Part shown: piece after piece, positions 34,532 to 43,153 of the stretch
Numbering within the stretch: the first letter of the stretch is position 1
Layout: each line of letters starts with the position of its first letter
Source of the DNA: Spirochaetales bacterium
GTDB lineage: Bacteria; Spirochaetota; Spirochaetia; Sphaerochaetales; Sphaerochaetaceae
Reading direction: 5' to 3'
Assembly (NCBI GenBank): GCA_018433865.1
Contig: JAHDQJ010000021.1
Span: 1-51,920, forward strand
Length of the DNA: 51,920 bases
Notes under the pieces: model-generated
The model's input: the letters and a program-made list of their open reading frames with translations, nothing else
What the model was told of the DNA's origin: nothing
Databases searched by the model: none
Translations under genes and position numbers: made by a program

Positions 34532-36352
34532 GAAAGCCTCCCTGTCGGCACTCTCAACCAAGGATCGCTGCCAAGCGAGGAGGTAGTCGTGCCTGGAACG
34601 GTCATTCCCTGACGCATCGGCCATGATCCTGAACACCGGTTCGGTGCCGCTGCCACGCATCCAGATGAAATCGGAGTCGTTTCCGAGCCGGTCGGCAAAG
34701 ATGATCTTCAGCCCCCCCCGCATCGGAGGGGAACGGAACGCCTCTCCGAACCCGTTCTTGCAGTTCGTCCCCTCGGTCTGTTGGGCGCGCCACCCATATA
34801 TGCCGAACCGGGAACCCAACTCTTCCCTCCGTTGCAGGTAGGAGAGGAGGAACTGTTTCTCAAAGGCACGCTTGAGTTTTCCATGGTCGGTCGTCTTGAT
34901 CCGCATGACCGCCTCGGCCGAGAATCCTCCGGTGATCGTACGCGCGGGGAGGGACTCCAGCGCCCTGGCTATCGACGGCAAGCCTTCCCGTTTCGTGATC
35001 CTGGCGAACCGGTCGGCGGATGAGAGGAGCTTGATGAGAGACACCAGCGTATTGAGCGGATCCCGAACCTTGCTCGGATGGGTGATGTTTCCCCCGTTCG
35101 ACCCTTCCCCGAGCATCCGCACGGCATATCCTTGTCCGCGCAACTGCTGTGCAAGCCGTACGACATTCGCTTCCCCGACCTCCGCGCGGAACACCTTCGC
35201 CCCCAACGAAGCGGCGATCGTGTCGATCATCAGCGAGGTGGGTCCGTTCACGGCGATCGCCTGGGGGACACCCTCCTTGTGAGAGAGGGTAAGCTCGATT
35301 CTCGCCACCAAGGCGAACAATTCCTGGGCTCCAAGGATCCGAGCGCTGTTGCTCGTCTCGTCAAAATAGACGATGTTCCCCCGGTCCCCATCGTTGTCGG
35401 GGACATATCCGATGACGAACGAAGGATCCTCACGGTGTGCCTTGTCGAGTTCCTGTCGGCACAGTTCGAGATTCTCCTGCTCAGGGACAATCCCGTGGAC
35501 GATCTGCCGCGGCTTGTCGTTGAGGAAACGGGTCTTCACCCCCAGGCCTTCCAGAAACGGCTTGTCGATGGAAAGACCGCGGGCACTGCCGTTCAGTTCG
35601 GCGACGATTCCGATGGGATGCGTGGCAACATCGTGCCGGATCGCGGCGACCAGGGACCCGAAGACAAGCTCGTCCTCACTGTCCGTCGCGGTATCGAGCA
35701 CAAGCCGTTCATAGGAGACCAATGCCTCCTCCTTGCTGGTACCGATGGATTGCAGGACCTTCCGGTACCGTGCCGTGTCCAAGGAAGCACTCAGCTTCTG
35801 CACGTATGCGCTCGCGGCGGAATCGGCCAGGAGCGTCCTGAATGTCGCGATGACGGCGGTTGCCTGCTGTGCATCGGAGACTCCTCCGCGCGAGCCGAAC
35901 TTGAAGCCGTTGTGTCCTATGGGATTGTGGCTCGCAGAGATGTAGAAGAAGTGATCGTCGTTGCGGTAGAAGCTCGAGGCCATGATCTCCGGTGCTGCAC
36001 TGATGAATTGGTGCGATACCTGTACCCCGTGTGCGATGAGGACCCTGCAGACCACATCGGCGATCGCGGGACCTGTCGGTCGGCTGTCCATGCCGACGAT
36101 GACACGCGAGCACTTCATCTGGCGCCAGAACGCCTCCGCAGCGAGTGCCACCAGGAACAGGTCGGCCCTGCAGATGCCCGGGGAGGGGTCCTCCTCTCCC
36201 CCTTGTGCGAAGATCTTCCGCCATCCGGAGGCACTGAGGATCATGCTCCGGTAGGAACTCTCCAACTGCTCTTGCGAGGGGAGGGCTCCTGCGAGCGGAT
36301 CGACCGAATCGTCTGTGATGAAAAAGCCGGTTCCAGGATGTATGTGCTGCAT
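34520..36352 (-). CDS. Phosphohexomutase (phosphoglucomutase/phosphomannomutase family)
   Basis: The 610-residue protein is an alpha-D-phosphohexomutase. The phosphoserine loop is ISASHNPIGHNGFK with S141, the metal site is PDNDGDRGN around 318-325, the sugar-specificity loop is GEGSNGG near 395, and the C-terminal phosphate-binding loop is MRGSGTEPVFRI. It moves phosphate between C1 and C6 of a hexose; whether glucose or mannose is preferred cannot be told. It is longer than the usual 450-550 residues, with extra N-terminal sequence. GGGAGG precedes ATG 36352. Confidence 0.88.
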   Translation of the reverse strand: MQHIHPGTGFFITDDSVDPLAGALPSQEQLESSYRSMILSASGWRKIFAQGGEEDPSPGICRADLFLVALAAEAFWRQMKCSRVIVGMDSRPTGPAIADVVCRVLIAHGVQVSHQFISAAPEIMASSFYRNDDHFFYISASHNPIGHNGFKFGSRGGVSDAQQATAVIATFRTLLADSAASAYVQKLSASLDTARYRKVLQSIGTSKEEALVSYERLVLDTATDSEDELVFGSLVAAIRHDVATHPIGIVAELNGSARGLSIDKPFLEGLGVKTRFLNDKPRQIVHGIVPEQENLELCRQELDKAHREDPSFVIGYVPDNDGDRGNIVYFDETSNSARILGAQELFALVARIELTLSHKEGVPQAIAVNGPTSLMIDTIAASLGAKVFRAEVGEANVVRLAQQLRGQGYAVRMLGEGSNGGNITHPSKVRDPLNTLVSLIKLLSSADRFARITKREGLPSIARALESLPARTITGGFSAEAVMRIKTTDHGKLKRAFEKQFLLSYLQRREELGSRFGIYGWRAQQTEGTNCKNGFGEAFRSPPMRGGLKIIFADRLGNDSDFIWMRGSGTEPVFRIMADASGNDRSRHDYLLAWQRSLVESADREAFSGQ

Positions 36353-36382
36353 GATAGCCTCCCTGCGAGGAGTATAGCCCCC

Positions 36383-36411
36383 TTGTCGCGAGCCGGCAAG
36401 CCTGCTACTCT
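36383..36411 (+). promoter_or_regulatory. Promoter giving a nearly leaderless pyridoxal-kinase-like transcript
   Basis: TTGTCG (36383-36388), exactly 17 bases, TACTCT (36406-36411), nine bases before the ATG at 36421 (a GTG at 36418 is directly adjacent in frame). Confidence 0.5.
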
Positions 36412-36420
36412 ACCGGTGTG

Positions 36421-37257
36421 ATGAAAACGGTTGTTGCAGTCCACGATCTCTCCTGTCATGCAAAGAGTTCCCTCACGGTGGTCATCCCCACCCTTGCCGC
36501 CCTCGGTGTGGAGGCTTCGGTCCTTCCTACCGCGTTGCTCTCCACGCAGACCGACGGATTCGATTCCTACGTCTATGTCGATCTCACCGAGACGATGGAA
36601 CGGGTACTTGATCACTGGGAGTCGCTCGCACTCCGATTCGACAGCATCTACTCGGGGTTTCTCGGTTCCCAGAGGCAGATCGATACGGTCTCCCGCTTGA
36701 TCGATGGCCAGTACCGGCTTGCCAACCATCCGCTGGTTTTGGTCGATCCAGTCCTTGGCGACCAAGGCAAGCCGTACGGTCCCGTCTCAGGTGAGCTGAT
36801 CGGGAGGATGGAACATCTGGTAGCGAAAGCTGATGTGATCACCCCCAATCTCACCGAGGCTGCGCTTCTGCTCCATCGGCCGTTCGAACCCGGATTGAAA
36901 ACCGACGAGGCGATCGGGTGGGCAAAAGATCTGAGCGCCCTCGGGCCCCGTTGCGTGGCGATCACCAGCGTGATGGATGGCGCACAGGGAATCACCGTCG
37001 CCTACGATGCCAAGACCGACAAGGCGATCGCCAGCAGACAATCGTACGTACCGGTATCGTATCCCGGATGCGGGGACCTGTTTGCCGCGATACTCTGTGC
37101 CTTGATGGTACGGGGACAGGATTTCCTGACCGCCGCCGATCGATGCGCCACGGTGGTGAGCAAGGCAGTACACCTTTCCTGGGAACGGAAGACCGAACAA
37201 CGGAAGGGAGTAGCCGTGGAGCTGATCATGGGCGATCTGGCAGGGATGCTCCTTTGA
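36421..37257 (+). CDS. pdxY: Pyridoxal/pyridoxamine kinase-like protein
   Basis: The 278-residue ribokinase-fold protein resembles PdxY/PdxK, which make pyridoxal phosphate from the free vitamers. Seen are VHDLSCHAKSSLTVVIPTL (8-26), LSTQTDGF, VDPVLGDQG (about 108-116), TPNLTEAALL (about 141-150) and the anion-hole YPGCGDLFAA near 218, where Cys replaces the usual Thr of GTGD. PLP would serve KBL and the aminomutase. No ribosome site precedes the ATG; the promoter gives at most a few leader bases. The stop overlaps the next start in TTGA. Confidence 0.82.
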   Translation: MKTVVAVHDLSCHAKSSLTVVIPTLAALGVEASVLPTALLSTQTDGFDSYVYVDLTETMERVLDHWESLALRFDSIYSGFLGSQRQIDTVSRLIDGQYRLANHPLVLVDPVLGDQGKPYGPVSGELIGRMEHLVAKADVITPNLTEAALLLHRPFEPGLKTDEAIGWAKDLSALGPRCVAITSVMDGAQGITVAYDAKTDKAIASRQSYVPVSYPGCGDLFAAILCALMVRGQDFLTAADRCATVVSKAVHLSWERKTEQRKGVAVELIMGDLAGMLL

Positions 37258-37931
37258 TCGCAGTGTTGGCCTCATCCAAGGGAGAGCTCGTCCCTGCCGA
37301 ACAAGTTCCCCAGGCATATCGTGCATCGATCGGGTGGTTTGCGATCGGGGTGGGCAAGGTGCAGGCTTCCCTGAACACCCATCGCATCATCGGGGAGTTC
37401 CGACCGACAGGCATCATCGGGACGGGAACCTGTGGTGCGGTGGACCCACGCATGCAGGTCGGTGACCTCGTGCTTGCTTCCGAGACAGTCGATTACGATC
37501 TCGACCTTCGCCGGTTCGGCCTGGATCGCGGTACTACGTTCGACAAGGATGGGAACCGCATCGGGACATTGCGACTCGATGTCTCCTGGTTTCCCCCTCC
37601 TGCGACTGACATGATCTTCGAAGGCAGGCGTGTGTGGCACCAGGTATGCATCGGAAGTGCCGATCGGTTCTTGGTAGCCGCCGATCGCCAAGAGAACCCG
37701 TGGATTGCCGGTGAGATGCACATCGGAGCCGTCGACATGGAGAGCCACGCGATCGCAGCGACTGCATTTGCGACGGGCATACCGGTATCGATCGTCCGTG
37801 TGGTCAGTGATACGCATCGCGGAGAACGGCCGCGTTCCTACGCTTCGTTCCTCGCTCATGCCGCGGCGTCGGTGATGCGCTTCGTGATTCAGTACAGCTT
37901 GCCCAACGAGAAGTCCCCTACGATCTTGTAG
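37254..37931 (+). CDS. MTA/SAH nucleosidase-like protein, TTG start
   Basis: The 225-residue product belongs to the purine nucleosidase/phosphorylase superfamily, closest by eye to 5'-methylthioadenosine/S-adenosylhomocysteine nucleosidases. It has GVGKVQASL near 33, GTGTCGAVDPRMQVGDLVLA (57-76), the ribose-binding GAVDMESHA with catalytic Glu, and the base-contacting VVSDTHRG with Asp. It would recycle SAM by-products, including 5'-deoxyadenosine made by the radical SAM enzymes. The start is set at TTG 37254, overlapping the kinase stop, with AGGGA upstream. The 3' end overlaps a convergent gene by 43 bases. Confidence 0.8.
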   Translation: MIAVLASSKGELVPAEQVPQAYRASIGWFAIGVGKVQASLNTHRIIGEFRPTGIIGTGTCGAVDPRMQVGDLVLASETVDYDLDLRRFGLDRGTTFDKDGNRIGTLRLDVSWFPPPATDMIFEGRRVWHQVCIGSADRFLVAADRQENPWIAGEMHIGAVDMESHAIAATAFATGIPVSIVRVVSDTHRGERPRSYASFLAHAAASVMRFVIQYSLPNEKSPTIL

Positions 37932-38296
37932 ACCTTACCGTCCTTCACCACCTCGAGCTTCCGGTCGGGAAAGTGTTCGGGAAGTTTCTCACGGAGAAAT
38001 TTGATCGCCGTGCTCTCGATTTCCTCCCTGTCCTCGGCTTTGACCCGTTCAAGCGTAGAGATCTCGATATCCACGAGGTAGCCTCGTCCATGAGTGCTTC
38101 CGTATCCCAAGGTGAACTTCGTGCCGGTGCTGAACAAGCCGTCGTACGCGACCCGGGCAGCCTTGCCCCGTGCCGGGCGGTTGGGGTGCAGTGGGTAGCG
38201 CTCCCCGTAGGTGTCCTCGAGATGATGGTCGAGTTCATCACAGAGCAGACGCATGTGTTTCTCCAGGACTGCTTGTTGCGGACTGGAAAGGCTCAT
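37889..38296 (-). CDS. Small conserved-looking protein coupled to the patatin gene
   Basis: I do not recognise this 135-residue soluble protein. It is charged, with a Glu/Arg-rich helix (about 83-110, ERVKAEDREEIESTAIKFL) and beta-prone stretches such as TKFTLGYGSTHGRGYLVDI. It starts inside the stop of the patatin gene (ATGA at 38293-38296) with AAGGAG upstream, so it is translated together with that phospholipase and may be its partner or regulator. The C terminus overlaps the nucleosidase gene by 43 bases on the other strand. Confidence 0.7.
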   Translation of the reverse strand: MSLSSPQQAVLEKHMRLLCDELDHHLEDTYGERYPLHPNRPARGKAARVAYDGLFSTGTKFTLGYGSTHGRGYLVDIEISTLERVKAEDREEIESTAIKFLREKLPEHFPDRKLEVVKDGKVYKIVGDFSLGKLY

Positions 38297-39423
38297 GGCA
38301 TCTCCTTGGGCCGCTGTGGGTGGTCGGGCCGCTCGAGGAATCTGCGGCAGAATTCCTCGATCCTCTGTGCATGCTCTTGATAGATGTGTTCGGCGGAATC
38401 GATCATCTGTGCAAGGACCACAGGGTCGGTCTCATCCAGTTTCACTTTCCTTTTCAGGTCTCCGTGGATCCTGACGTATTCAAGATCCCCGATGGCCGAT
38501 GCGATCTCATGCGAGGTTCGCATCTGGCTCGATGCGTAGAGCCGGTAGATCGGTGTTCCCCGCGCAGGATCAAGCCACCCGATCACACCCCCTCCCGCTT
38601 GCTCGGCATCGAGCTTGTAGGGAGTGCTCGCGGTACTGATCGAGAGGACGTGGAATCGCTTGGCCTCGGGGTAGAGCCTCTTGGCTTCCTTGTAGGCGTA
38701 GAGAACCGGGTTGTTCGCCACGACCCCTCCGTCGATGAGCGAGATCGTACGCTCGGTACGCGGGTCATGGACCAAAGTGGGGGAGAAATAGGTCGGAGCC
38801 GCGCTGGTCGCCCTCGCCGCGGTACGCACCATGATCTTCGGGGTCCCATAGCTTGAGATGATGTAGGGCATGTCCTCGGCATAGTCGTAGGTGACCACCA
38901 TCGTAGGAGTCAGCGCCTCGCCGATCGCGATGTCCCCGAAAATATCCATCAGCAGTTGGTTGAACGAAAGATCATCATATTTCTGGGTGAACAGTTGGTT
39001 GATCTTCCCGAGATTGAACAGCGATTGGCTGCGGGGAAAGATGATCCGACCGTATTTCAGATAGATGTCGGTGATCTGTCGGATATCGGGGCCGGGGTCT
39101 CTGTAGACAACCTGCTTTCTCCGCTTCACCTTCGGTTCTTCTGGGGTATCGAGCGGCTGCTGGCCTATGGCGAGCAGGGAGCCTTCCCTCCTCGGAGCAG
39201 TGAGCGCAAGTGCGATCAAACCTCCGGTGGAAGTGCCGCTGATCAAGTCGAAGTGGGAGTAGAGGGGACGGTCGTCCCCCAAGGTGCGGAGCAATTGCCC
39301 GACATGTTCGAGGATGGTCGCGGGTATGACACCCCGCATCCCGCCACCGTCGAGGCAGAGGATGAATCGATCTTCACCGAGTCGCTTGAGTTCACGCTTT
39401 TTCAGGAAGTCCCGTAGTCCCAT
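38293..39423 (-). CDS. Patatin-like phospholipase
   Basis: The 376-residue protein is a patatin-type lipid acyl hydrolase with a Ser-Asp dyad. It shows the oxyanion DGGGMRG (25-31), nucleophile S65 in GTSTGG (63-68), and D231 in LIDGGVVANNP. A basic insert KVKRRKQ (about 98-104) lies in the middle. There is no signal peptide, so it acts from the cytoplasm. Patatins of this size are housekeeping lipases or effectors of anti-phage signalling; no cyclase gene for the latter is nearby. ATG 39423 is chosen from the promoter fit; ATG 39435 is possible. It is coupled by ATGA to the following 135-residue gene. Confidence 0.84.
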   Translation of the reverse strand: MGLRDFLKKRELKRLGEDRFILCLDGGGMRGVIPATILEHVGQLLRTLGDDRPLYSHFDLISGTSTGGLIALALTAPRREGSLLAIGQQPLDTPEEPKVKRRKQVVYRDPGPDIRQITDIYLKYGRIIFPRSQSLFNLGKINQLFTQKYDDLSFNQLLMDIFGDIAIGEALTPTMVVTYDYAEDMPYIISSYGTPKIMVRTAARATSAAPTYFSPTLVHDPRTERTISLIDGGVVANNPVLYAYKEAKRLYPEAKRFHVLSISTASTPYKLDAEQAGGGVIGWLDPARGTPIYRLYASSQMRTSHEIASAIGDLEYVRIHGDLKRKVKLDETDPVVLAQMIDSAEHIYQEHAQRIEEFCRRFLERPDHPQRPKEMP

Positions 39424-39430
39424 GCACAAT

Positions 39431-39459
39431 AACATGGTATATTTGCCTGCGGTGGTCAA
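39431..39459 (-). promoter_or_regulatory. Possible leaderless promoter of the patatin gene
   Basis: Minus strand TTGACC (39454-39459), 17 bases, CATGTT (39431-39436), seven bases to ATG 39423; no ribosome site is present. The -10 is weak but keeps A at position 2 and T at position 6. On the other strand TATATT near 39437 could serve the divergent radical SAM gene. Confidence 0.35.
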
Positions 39460-39462
39460 GTT

Positions 39463-40410
39463 ATGAAGCTGGGTGAAATAGGGTATTCTTCCTGCAGGCT
39501 CTGTCCTCATGCCTGCGCTGTCGATCGGAACAAGGAAATATATGGTGTGTGTGGCGAGGGTCCGGTCATGCGCATCGCCTGGATGGGATTGCATCGCGGA
39601 GAAGAACCTCCGTTGGTCGGCGAGCATGGTTCGGGAACGATATTCTTTTCCGGATGTCCGCTTCACTGCACCTACTGCCAGAATTGCCAGATCAGCGGAC
39701 GCGAGAATCCGGTCGGCATCGAGGTCTCTCCTGCCGAGTTGGCGGGATTGCTCCTCTCACTGCAACAGATGGGTGCAGCGAATGCCAACTTGGTCACCGG
39801 GACTCACTTCATCCCATCGGTCGTCGAGTCGATCCTCCTCGCGAAAGCACAAGGATTCACCCTGCCGATCGTCTGGAACTCGAGCGGATTCGAGTCCCCG
39901 ACGACTCTTGAGCTGATAGATCCGTTGGTGGATCTGTATCTGGTGGATGTGAAGACGCTGGAAAAGGGTGTCGCTGCTCGGTTTTGCGGGTCGGGCTCCT
40001 ATGCCCAGGCGATCATCCCGGTGATGGAGTACCTGCTGGAAAAGCATCCTGAGGTGACCGTGGATGTGTCGGGGATCCTGAGAGGCGTGTTGGTGCGGCA
40101 CATGGTGTTCCCGGGAGCGTTTTCGGCTACGATCGAGGTGTTGCGATGGTTCGCCAGGCATGCGAAAGGCAAGGCATGGCTCTCACTGATGGTACAATTC
40201 GTCCCTCCGCAGGGAGAGGCGATGCCTGCCGTCACCGAGCGCCAATACGATCGGCTCCTGCAGGTGCTTGATGAGTTGGAAATTGAGGATGGGTTCGTCC
40301 AGGAGCTTGCCGACAACATCCCCTGGATACCCGATTTCACGCGGGACAATCCATTCCCGGAGACTTTCGCCGAGCCGTTGCCTGCGTTCCTTGCCCTCCG
40401 CTCGCGTTAG
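39463..40410 (+). CDS. Radical SAM protein of the PflX/COG1313 type
   Basis: The 315-residue protein has the radical SAM cluster C65, C69 and C72 in FSGCPLHCTYCQN and a second Cys set upstream (C11, C14, C18, C30; CRLCPHAC) that can bind another Fe-S cluster. This layout is that of COG1313, relatives of pyruvate formate-lyase activases whose target is unknown. YLVDVKT (about 153) is also shared with the activases. No glycyl radical enzyme lies nearby. It ends just past the stop of the convergent kinase gene (4-base overlap). The start ATG has only a weak GGTGG ribosome site. Confidence 0.83.
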   Translation: MKLGEIGYSSCRLCPHACAVDRNKEIYGVCGEGPVMRIAWMGLHRGEEPPLVGEHGSGTIFFSGCPLHCTYCQNCQISGRENPVGIEVSPAELAGLLLSLQQMGAANANLVTGTHFIPSVVESILLAKAQGFTLPIVWNSSGFESPTTLELIDPLVDLYLVDVKTLEKGVAARFCGSGSYAQAIIPVMEYLLEKHPEVTVDVSGILRGVLVRHMVFPGAFSATIEVLRWFARHAKGKAWLSLMVQFVPPQGEAMPAVTERQYDRLLQVLDELEIEDGFVQELADNIPWIPDFTRDNPFPETFAEPLPAFLALRSR

Positions 40411-41096
40411 CCGATGACCGTCCCCTCGAACGGCTCTCCTCGCAGGATCGCGAACGTGTTGCCGATGTTCCGGCCGTTCGCACAGATGACCCGAAGCTTG
40501 CCCTGCTGGGCCTCCTTCGAGGCTATCGGATCGAACGGAAGATTGGTCCCCGGTGTCCAGGTGTCGCCCACCATATGGCGGAAATCGGTCCAGCTGATGG
40601 CATCGATCGGTGTGGCGTCAGGATCCTTCTTCGGATCCGCGGTATAGACCTTCGCAATATTGGAGAGGTTGATGACGGTATCGGCTCCGAACCGCTTCGC
40701 GAGGAACACCGCATCGGTGTCACTGGAGAAGCCCGGCTTCCAGCCCGCTGCGACCAGGATCCTACCGGAAAAATCGATGGGAGCGGTGGGATCGGTCACA
40801 AGCGGATCGTTGCAACGGTGGCTGAACAGTGCCCTGACGAGGGATCCGTTGAGGTGGGTAGCCGCGATGCCGATCCAATCGAGCATGTCGCTGTCACTCT
40901 TCTTGCTGATGCTGCGGTAGGCTGCCTGATACGTGCGCGCGGGTGCTCCGCCACCGGTGACCAGGATGATCTTCTCGTCGGGGAAGGCGTCAAGATGGGC
41001 ATCCATCGCAGTGACAAAACGGGAGAGGAACTCGGTATCGACGGAATCGGGGGCTATGATCGACCCGCCGAAGGAAAGAACGGTAATGTGTTTCAT
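40407..41096 (-). CDS. UMP-kinase-like amino acid kinase family protein
   Basis: The 229-residue protein has the amino-acid-kinase fold: LSFGGSI (8-14), LVTGGGAPARTYQ (45-57), WKPGFSSDTDAVFLA (about 118-132) and SNIAKVYTADPKKDPDA (about 144-160). This pattern is that of the archaeal-type uridylate kinases, phosphorylating UMP to UDP, rather than the standard bacterial PyrH. A related small-molecule kinase function is possible. AGGAGG precedes ATG 41096. It stands alone. Confidence 0.75.
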   Translation of the reverse strand: MKHITVLSFGGSIIAPDSVDTEFLSRFVTAMDAHLDAFPDEKIILVTGGGAPARTYQAAYRSISKKSDSDMLDWIGIAATHLNGSLVRALFSHRCNDPLVTDPTAPIDFSGRILVAAGWKPGFSSDTDAVFLAKRFGADTVINLSNIAKVYTADPKKDPDATPIDAISWTDFRHMVGDTWTPGTNLPFDPIASKEAQQGKLRVICANGRNIGNTFAILRGEPFEGTVIG

Positions 41097-41191
41097 GGGG
41101 AAGCCTCCTGAATCAGAGTAACAGAAATTTTAAAAAAGACCACTCCCGGGCAGGCAAATTTCCTGCTTCACGCATTACGAACCGGTACAGT

Positions 41192-41542
41192 TTACGAACG
41201 TAGGATCTTCTCCATGGACTTTCCTTTGGCAAGCTCATCGATCAGCTTGTCCAGGTGACGGATCTCGCGCATGACAGGGTCTTCGATTGCCTCCACCCGC
41301 ACCCCGCAGACTACCCCGGTGATCTTCTCCCTCAACGGGTTCAGGCGAGGACATGCCGAGATGAAGGGTGCAAAGAGTGTTCCCCGCTCCACGTGTCCGT
41401 CGAGCTCGGACTGTGTGTACCCGAAGAGCCACCGGATGATCGTGTCCACTTCATCCTTGGTCCTCCCTTTCCTTTCCGCTTTCGCGACATAGAGCGGATA
41501 CACGCTTGCAAAGCTCATGTTGAATATCTTGGGTACTGCCAT
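41192..41542 (-). CDS. DUF2200 family protein
   Basis: The 116-residue protein matches the DUF2200 pattern: [24 protein letters not shown] at the start (residues 5-28), [20 protein letters not shown] in the middle and [16 protein letters not shown] at the end. The family has no assigned function. AAGGAGG six bases before ATG 41542 sets the start. Monocistronic. Confidence 0.82.
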   Translation of the reverse strand: MAVPKIFNMSFASVYPLYVAKAERKGRTKDEVDTIIRWLFGYTQSELDGHVERGTLFAPFISACPRLNPLREKITGVVCGVRVEAIEDPVMREIRHLDKLIDELAKGKSMEKILRS

Positions 41543-41645
41543 GAGCAACCTCCTTGAAGTAATCCATGGTACTCAGGCGAGAGTCATCCTGTCCATCCTC
41601 TCTGGTGCACATGCCGCCAATAAATCCGTCACCATATTCCATATG

Positions 41646-41663
41646 GGTTGTTATATGATAACC
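41646..41663. promoter_or_regulatory. 18-bp dyad upstream of the PPC-type lipoprotein gene
   Basis: GGTTGTTATATGATAACC pairs 7 of 9 positions as DNA and all 9 with two G-U pairs as RNA. It contains a TATGAT that could be a -10. Operator or hairpin role is possible. Confidence 0.35.
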
Positions 41664-41711
41664 ATGACAGAGAATTCTTTGCAAACCGACCGAAAGGTGA
41701 AGGACCGCGAA

Positions 41712-42185
41712 ATGGAAATCAGATTGAATACCACGAACCTGTTGGTGAAACTCATCGTGTGTGCGAGTGCTTTCTTGCTGATCCTCCTGATCGGTTGCGA
41801 CTTGCATGCAGGATACCAACGGGAAGAGGAACCGAACGAAGACTATGTGAGTGCGACTGAGTTCCAGATGACGGAGGGTTCCTGGTCAGGTTCCATCAGT
41901 TCGGTGGGTGACCGGGACTATTTCAAACTCTACCTCAGTGGAGGATTCACCTACCGGTTCACCTTGCGTGACTTGGTGAGTGATCTCAACCTGCTGCTCT
42001 ACGGTCCCGTAGGAGATTCCCTCGATCTGGTCGGCAGCTCCTTGAACACAGGGGAGAGTGACGAAGTCATCGAAATCACGGTCACCACCACCGATTTCCA
42101 TTATCTGTTCGTCGATATCCCCTCGCGTGAGACTACCGGGACAACGAGTTTCGGCAGTTATGTCATCGACCAGGAACGGTGGTGA
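41712..42185 (+). CDS. Lipoprotein with PPC-like domain
   Basis: The 157-residue product has a lipoprotein signal ending in LLIGC, so the Cys near residue 25 should be lipidated. The mature part looks like a bacterial pre-peptidase C-terminal (PPC) beta-sandwich: EPNEDYVSATEF, SGSISSVGDRDYFKLYL and FRFTL-type strands. Such domains are usually carried by secreted proteases; here it stands alone. ATG 41712 has AAGGA eight bases upstream; an earlier ATG at 41664 would add 16 polar residues before the signal peptide and is less likely. Confidence 0.7.
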   Translation: MEIRLNTTNLLVKLIVCASAFLLILLIGCDLHAGYQREEEPNEDYVSATEFQMTEGSWSGSISSVGDRDYFKLYLSGGFTYRFTLRDLVSDLNLLLYGPVGDSLDLVGSSLNTGESDEVIEITVTTTDFHYLFVDIPSRETTGTTSFGSYVIDQERW

Positions 42186-42244
42186 GACTCCGTCATTGAT
42201 CGGAACGTACTGGGCATCCCCAGCGATTTCCGTTTCCCACTGCC

Positions 42245-42281
42245 TTGCCGGGCGGGATGTCTCTCAGTACCCTAGAGACAT
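42245..42281 (+). promoter_or_regulatory. Promoter with operator-like dyad upstream of the DUF4256 gene
   Basis: TTGCCG (42245-42250), 17 bases, TACCCT (42268-42273). A perfect 8-bp inverted repeat ATGTCTCT-N9-AGAGACAT (42257-42281) straddles the -10. There is no T-run after it, so it is more likely an operator than a terminator. Confidence 0.5.
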
Positions 42282-42332
42282 GCGATGGACCGTACGTGCG
42301 CCAGAGCGGACTGCGGGCAACGGGGAGGTACC

Positions 42333-42884
42333 ATGGACAAGGATTCGATGACGGACGATATCGTGCTTGAGGTATTGGAAACACGGTTTGCCACACACCT
42401 GGAACGTCATCCGCACATCGCGTGGACCGATGTGCGCCAGCGGTTGCTCGCACAACCTGCGAAGTTGCGGGCGATTCGGGAGATGGAGCGTTCGGGGGGA
42501 GACCCCGATGTGATCGGTTACGACAAGACCTCCGATACCTATCTGTATGTCGATTGTTCCGAAGAGAGCCCATCAGGAAGAAGGAATCTCTGCTACGATC
42601 GTCTGGCACGGGAGACAAGGAAGAAGTTCCCTCCCACACAGAGTGCTTCCGAGATGGCAGGTGGGATGGGAGTGGATATCCTCACCCAGGATGAGTACCG
42701 TATGCTTCAACAGTTGGGATCGTTCGACCTGAAGACTTCCAGCTGGATCCATACTCCGCAACCTATCAGGGACCTGGGAGGAGCGCTCTTCTGTGACCGA
42801 CGCTACGATACGGTGTTCGTGTATCACAACGGAGCCGACTCCTACTACGGATCGAGGGGTTTCCGTGCGGTGGTACGCCTCTGA
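42333..42884 (+). CDS. DUF4256 family protein
   Basis: The 183-residue protein fits the DUF4256 family: EMERSGGDPDVIGYDK (about 48-63), YVDCSEESPSGRRNLCYDR and GGALFCDRRYDTVFVYHNGA near the C terminus. No activity has been assigned to the family. GGGGAGG at 42322-42328 sets ATG 42333. It is preceded by a promoter with a perfect 8-bp dyad, so it is probably under specific control. Confidence 0.83.
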   Translation: MDKDSMTDDIVLEVLETRFATHLERHPHIAWTDVRQRLLAQPAKLRAIREMERSGGDPDVIGYDKTSDTYLYVDCSEESPSGRRNLCYDRLARETRKKFPPTQSASEMAGGMGVDILTQDEYRMLQQLGSFDLKTSSWIHTPQPIRDLGGALFCDRRYDTVFVYHNGADSYYGSRGFRAVVRL

Positions 42885-42964
42885 AGTCAACCGCGATCAA
42901 GATCAGAACTTCTGCGGGGGTATCGATCTATTGTCTTGCGGCGTGTCGCGCGGCATCATGGGGC

Positions 42965-43111
42965 ATGGACACTTACCGTCAGTACTGGGCAGACTGGCGG
43001 AGGCCCCTGGTGATCGTCGTTCCCTCCAATGCGTGCATCTTCCTCTTTCATGAGCTGGTCGAGAGACGGTTGTGGGGCAAGCTGCATGGCGTCATGAGAA
43101 AATCCGGGTGA
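42965..43111 (+). CDS. Possible small membrane-associated protein
   Basis: A 48-residue frame (MDTYRQYWADWRRPLVIVV..., ending GVMRKSG) has one hydrophobic stretch followed by FHELVERRLWGKL, which recalls the HE-R-W ending of DUF2061-type small membrane proteins. The same frame stays open back to 42881, so the true start could be a non-ATG codon overlapping the DUF4256 stop. No ribosome site is clear. It may be real or chance. Confidence 0.3.
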   Translation: MDTYRQYWADWRRPLVIVVPSNACIFLFHELVERRLWGKLHGVMRKSG

Positions 43112-43153
43112 TGATGAAAGGACACCAGGCACAACCGGGCAACCTTCCCGATC

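Noticed and set aside
35078-36421. Plus-strand open frame of 447 codons opposite the phosphohexomutase
   Set aside because: Shadow of a gene with all four active-site loops intact.
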